This document shows positions 4,882-5,840 of a stretch of 5,840 nucleotides of DNA, piece by piece. Source of the stretch: Eubacteriaceae bacterium (GTDB lineage Bacteria > Bacillota > Clostridia > Eubacteriales > Alkalibacteraceae); the NCBI GenBank assembly GCA_003446375.1, contig DMAW01000074.1:1-5840 (forward strand). The letters are read 5' to 3'. The position numbers and the translations under genes are program-made. Numbering within the stretch: the stretch's first letter is position 1; each line of letters starts with the position of its first letter. The notes under the pieces were generated by a model. It ran no database searches. It saw nothing but the letters and a program-made list of their open reading frames with translations, and was not told the origin of the DNA.

Positions 4882-5840
4882 TTATATCTGAAGTTTTAAA
4901 TCTCCGTCTTTAATCCAGTTCATTTTCCTAAGGAGCTCTGATACCAATAAAGTTATGATTGCAGGCAATACAAAGTGAAGCAATATGATTCCTATCCATA
5001 CCATGGAGCTTGCCCCCATCGCTTCCAATGTACCAAACTGGCCCACAAAACCGCTTGTCCCCATACCTGATCCATATGGAACGTTTTCCATCTTAAAAAG
5101 CACTGTCGCCACAGGACCCAATACTGCTGAAGATACTATCGGTGGTATCCATACCTTTGGATTTTTTACTATGTTGGGCATCTGAAGCATGGAAGTACCT
5201 ATGCCCTGAGCAAGCAATCCACCCATTTTATTCTCCCTGTAGCTCATTACTGCAAAGCCTACCATCTGGCTGGCACAGCCTACAGTTGCAGCCCCGGCAG
5301 CCAATCCGCTTAATGAAAGCATAAGGCCAATTGCAGCAGAACTTATAGGCAGTGTCAACGCTATGCCCATGAGCACGGATACGATGATGCCCATTGGTAT
5401 GGGTTGCTGCTCGGTAGCCCACATTATGACCTGACCAAATCCAATCATGAAAGCAGCTATCACGGGGCCTATAAAAAAGGCGGCCATTCCACCGGTGATG
5501 ATCACCACTGCAGGCGTAACTATTATATCAACCTTGGTTTCCTTTGAAACCAACTTTCCGAATTCAGCTCCTACAATTCCCGCTATCAAGGCTGAAACCG
5601 GGTCCCCTCCGATCATCCCGTTTATTGCAGATGCAAATATCGCAAGTGGAGGCGCCTTTAGGGCGTAGGCTACGGCTACTGCAATCGCCGGTGCAGTCAT
5701 TGCCCTAGCAGCGGGCCACACAACCTCGGTAAGAAATGCTATTTTAAGCACTACTCCCACCTGATTTAGGATGCTTCCGATAATCAAGGTTGCAAACAGC
5801 GCATAAGCCATAAATCCCAGCGTATCTATGAGATACCTTT
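4882..5840 (-). CDS. PTS transporter subunit IIC-like membrane protein (PF13303 / PfoR-like), 5' end outside window
   Basis: A polytopic membrane protein related to PTS permease EIIC domains, which move a sugar across the membrane while it is phosphorylated by partner EIIB. The frame stays open to the window edge and the codons before the internal ATG at 5811 (RYLIDTLGF) match the family's N-terminus, so that ATG is not the start. About 318 residues are visible and perhaps 10-30 are missing. Numbering from that Met, roughly eight to ten hydrophobic segments span 2-20, 38-60, 95-190, 222-240 and 270-293. Conserved stretches include GGDPVSALIAG (68-78), AQGIGTSMLQMPNIVKNP (201-218) and the glycine-rich YGSGMGTSGFVGQFGT (246-261). 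No EIIA or EIIB domain is fused or seen nearby. Some relatives are annotated as PfoR regulators, and the substrate is unknown. Its own terminator follows. Confidence 0.88.
   Translation of the reverse strand, partial: RYLIDTLGFMAYALFATLIIGSILNQVGVVLKIAFLTEVVWPAARAMTAPAIAVAVAYALKAPPLAIFASAINGMIGGDPVSALIAGIVGAEFGKLVSKETKVDIIVTPAVVIITGGMAAFFIGPVIAAFMIGFGQVIMWATEQQPIPMGIIVSVLMGIALTLPISSAAIGLMLSLSGLAAGAATVGCASQMVGFAVMSYRENKMGGLLAQGIGTSMLQMPNIVKNPKVWIPPIVSSAVLGPVATVLFKMENVPYGSGMGTSGFVGQFGTLEAMGASSMVWIGIILLHFVLPAIITLLVSELLRKMNWIKDGDLKLQI

Noticed and set aside
4985..5668. Plus-strand frames and one minus-strand frame within the EIIC-like gene
   Set aside because: They overlap a strongly family-matching membrane protein and have no supporting signals of their own.

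Overview
The window looks like the chromosome of a low-to-moderate GC Bacillota, most likely a member of the Clostridia. The evidence is strong GGAGG ribosome binding sites, AT-rich intergenic DNA with intrinsic terminators, a consensus vegetative promoter, a purine riboswitch over guaB-guaA, and a PF13303-type EIIC membrane protein. The genus cannot be fixed from this sequence alone. Apart from the IS fragment at the left edge, every gene lies on the minus strand, so biological order runs from right to left.

Right end (4847-5840): the 3' part of a polytopic EIIC-like PTS membrane protein, cut by the window edge and closed by its own terminator. Middle (1352-4803): a complete guanine-nucleotide module. 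It holds a consensus promoter (TTGACA, 17 bp, TATACT), a purine aptamer carrying the guanine-specifying C, an intrinsic terminator as expression platform, then guaB (IMP dehydrogenase) and guaA (GMP synthase) 13 bp apart, and a terminator downstream. IMP dehydrogenase makes XMP and GMP synthase aminates it to GMP, so the product pathway is shut off by its own end-product base.

Left (401-1243): a GNAT acetyltransferase of the YhbS-like type, visibly more AT-rich than guaBA, with a terminator. Its 5' leader is the most unusual part of the window. An 18-codon open reading frame with a strong ribosome binding site overlaps one arm of a hairpin. The other arm of that hairpin is perfectly complementary to the acetyltransferase's own ribosome binding site, the layout expected of a translational attenuator. 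Far left (1-387): the C-terminal part of an IS21-family IstB helper ATPase and the IS right end, which carries three copies of a degenerate 24-bp repeat.

The supplied open reading frame starts for the acetyltransferase and for guaB are TTG codons that place the ribosome binding site inside the gene. Both were moved to the ATG just downstream of that site.
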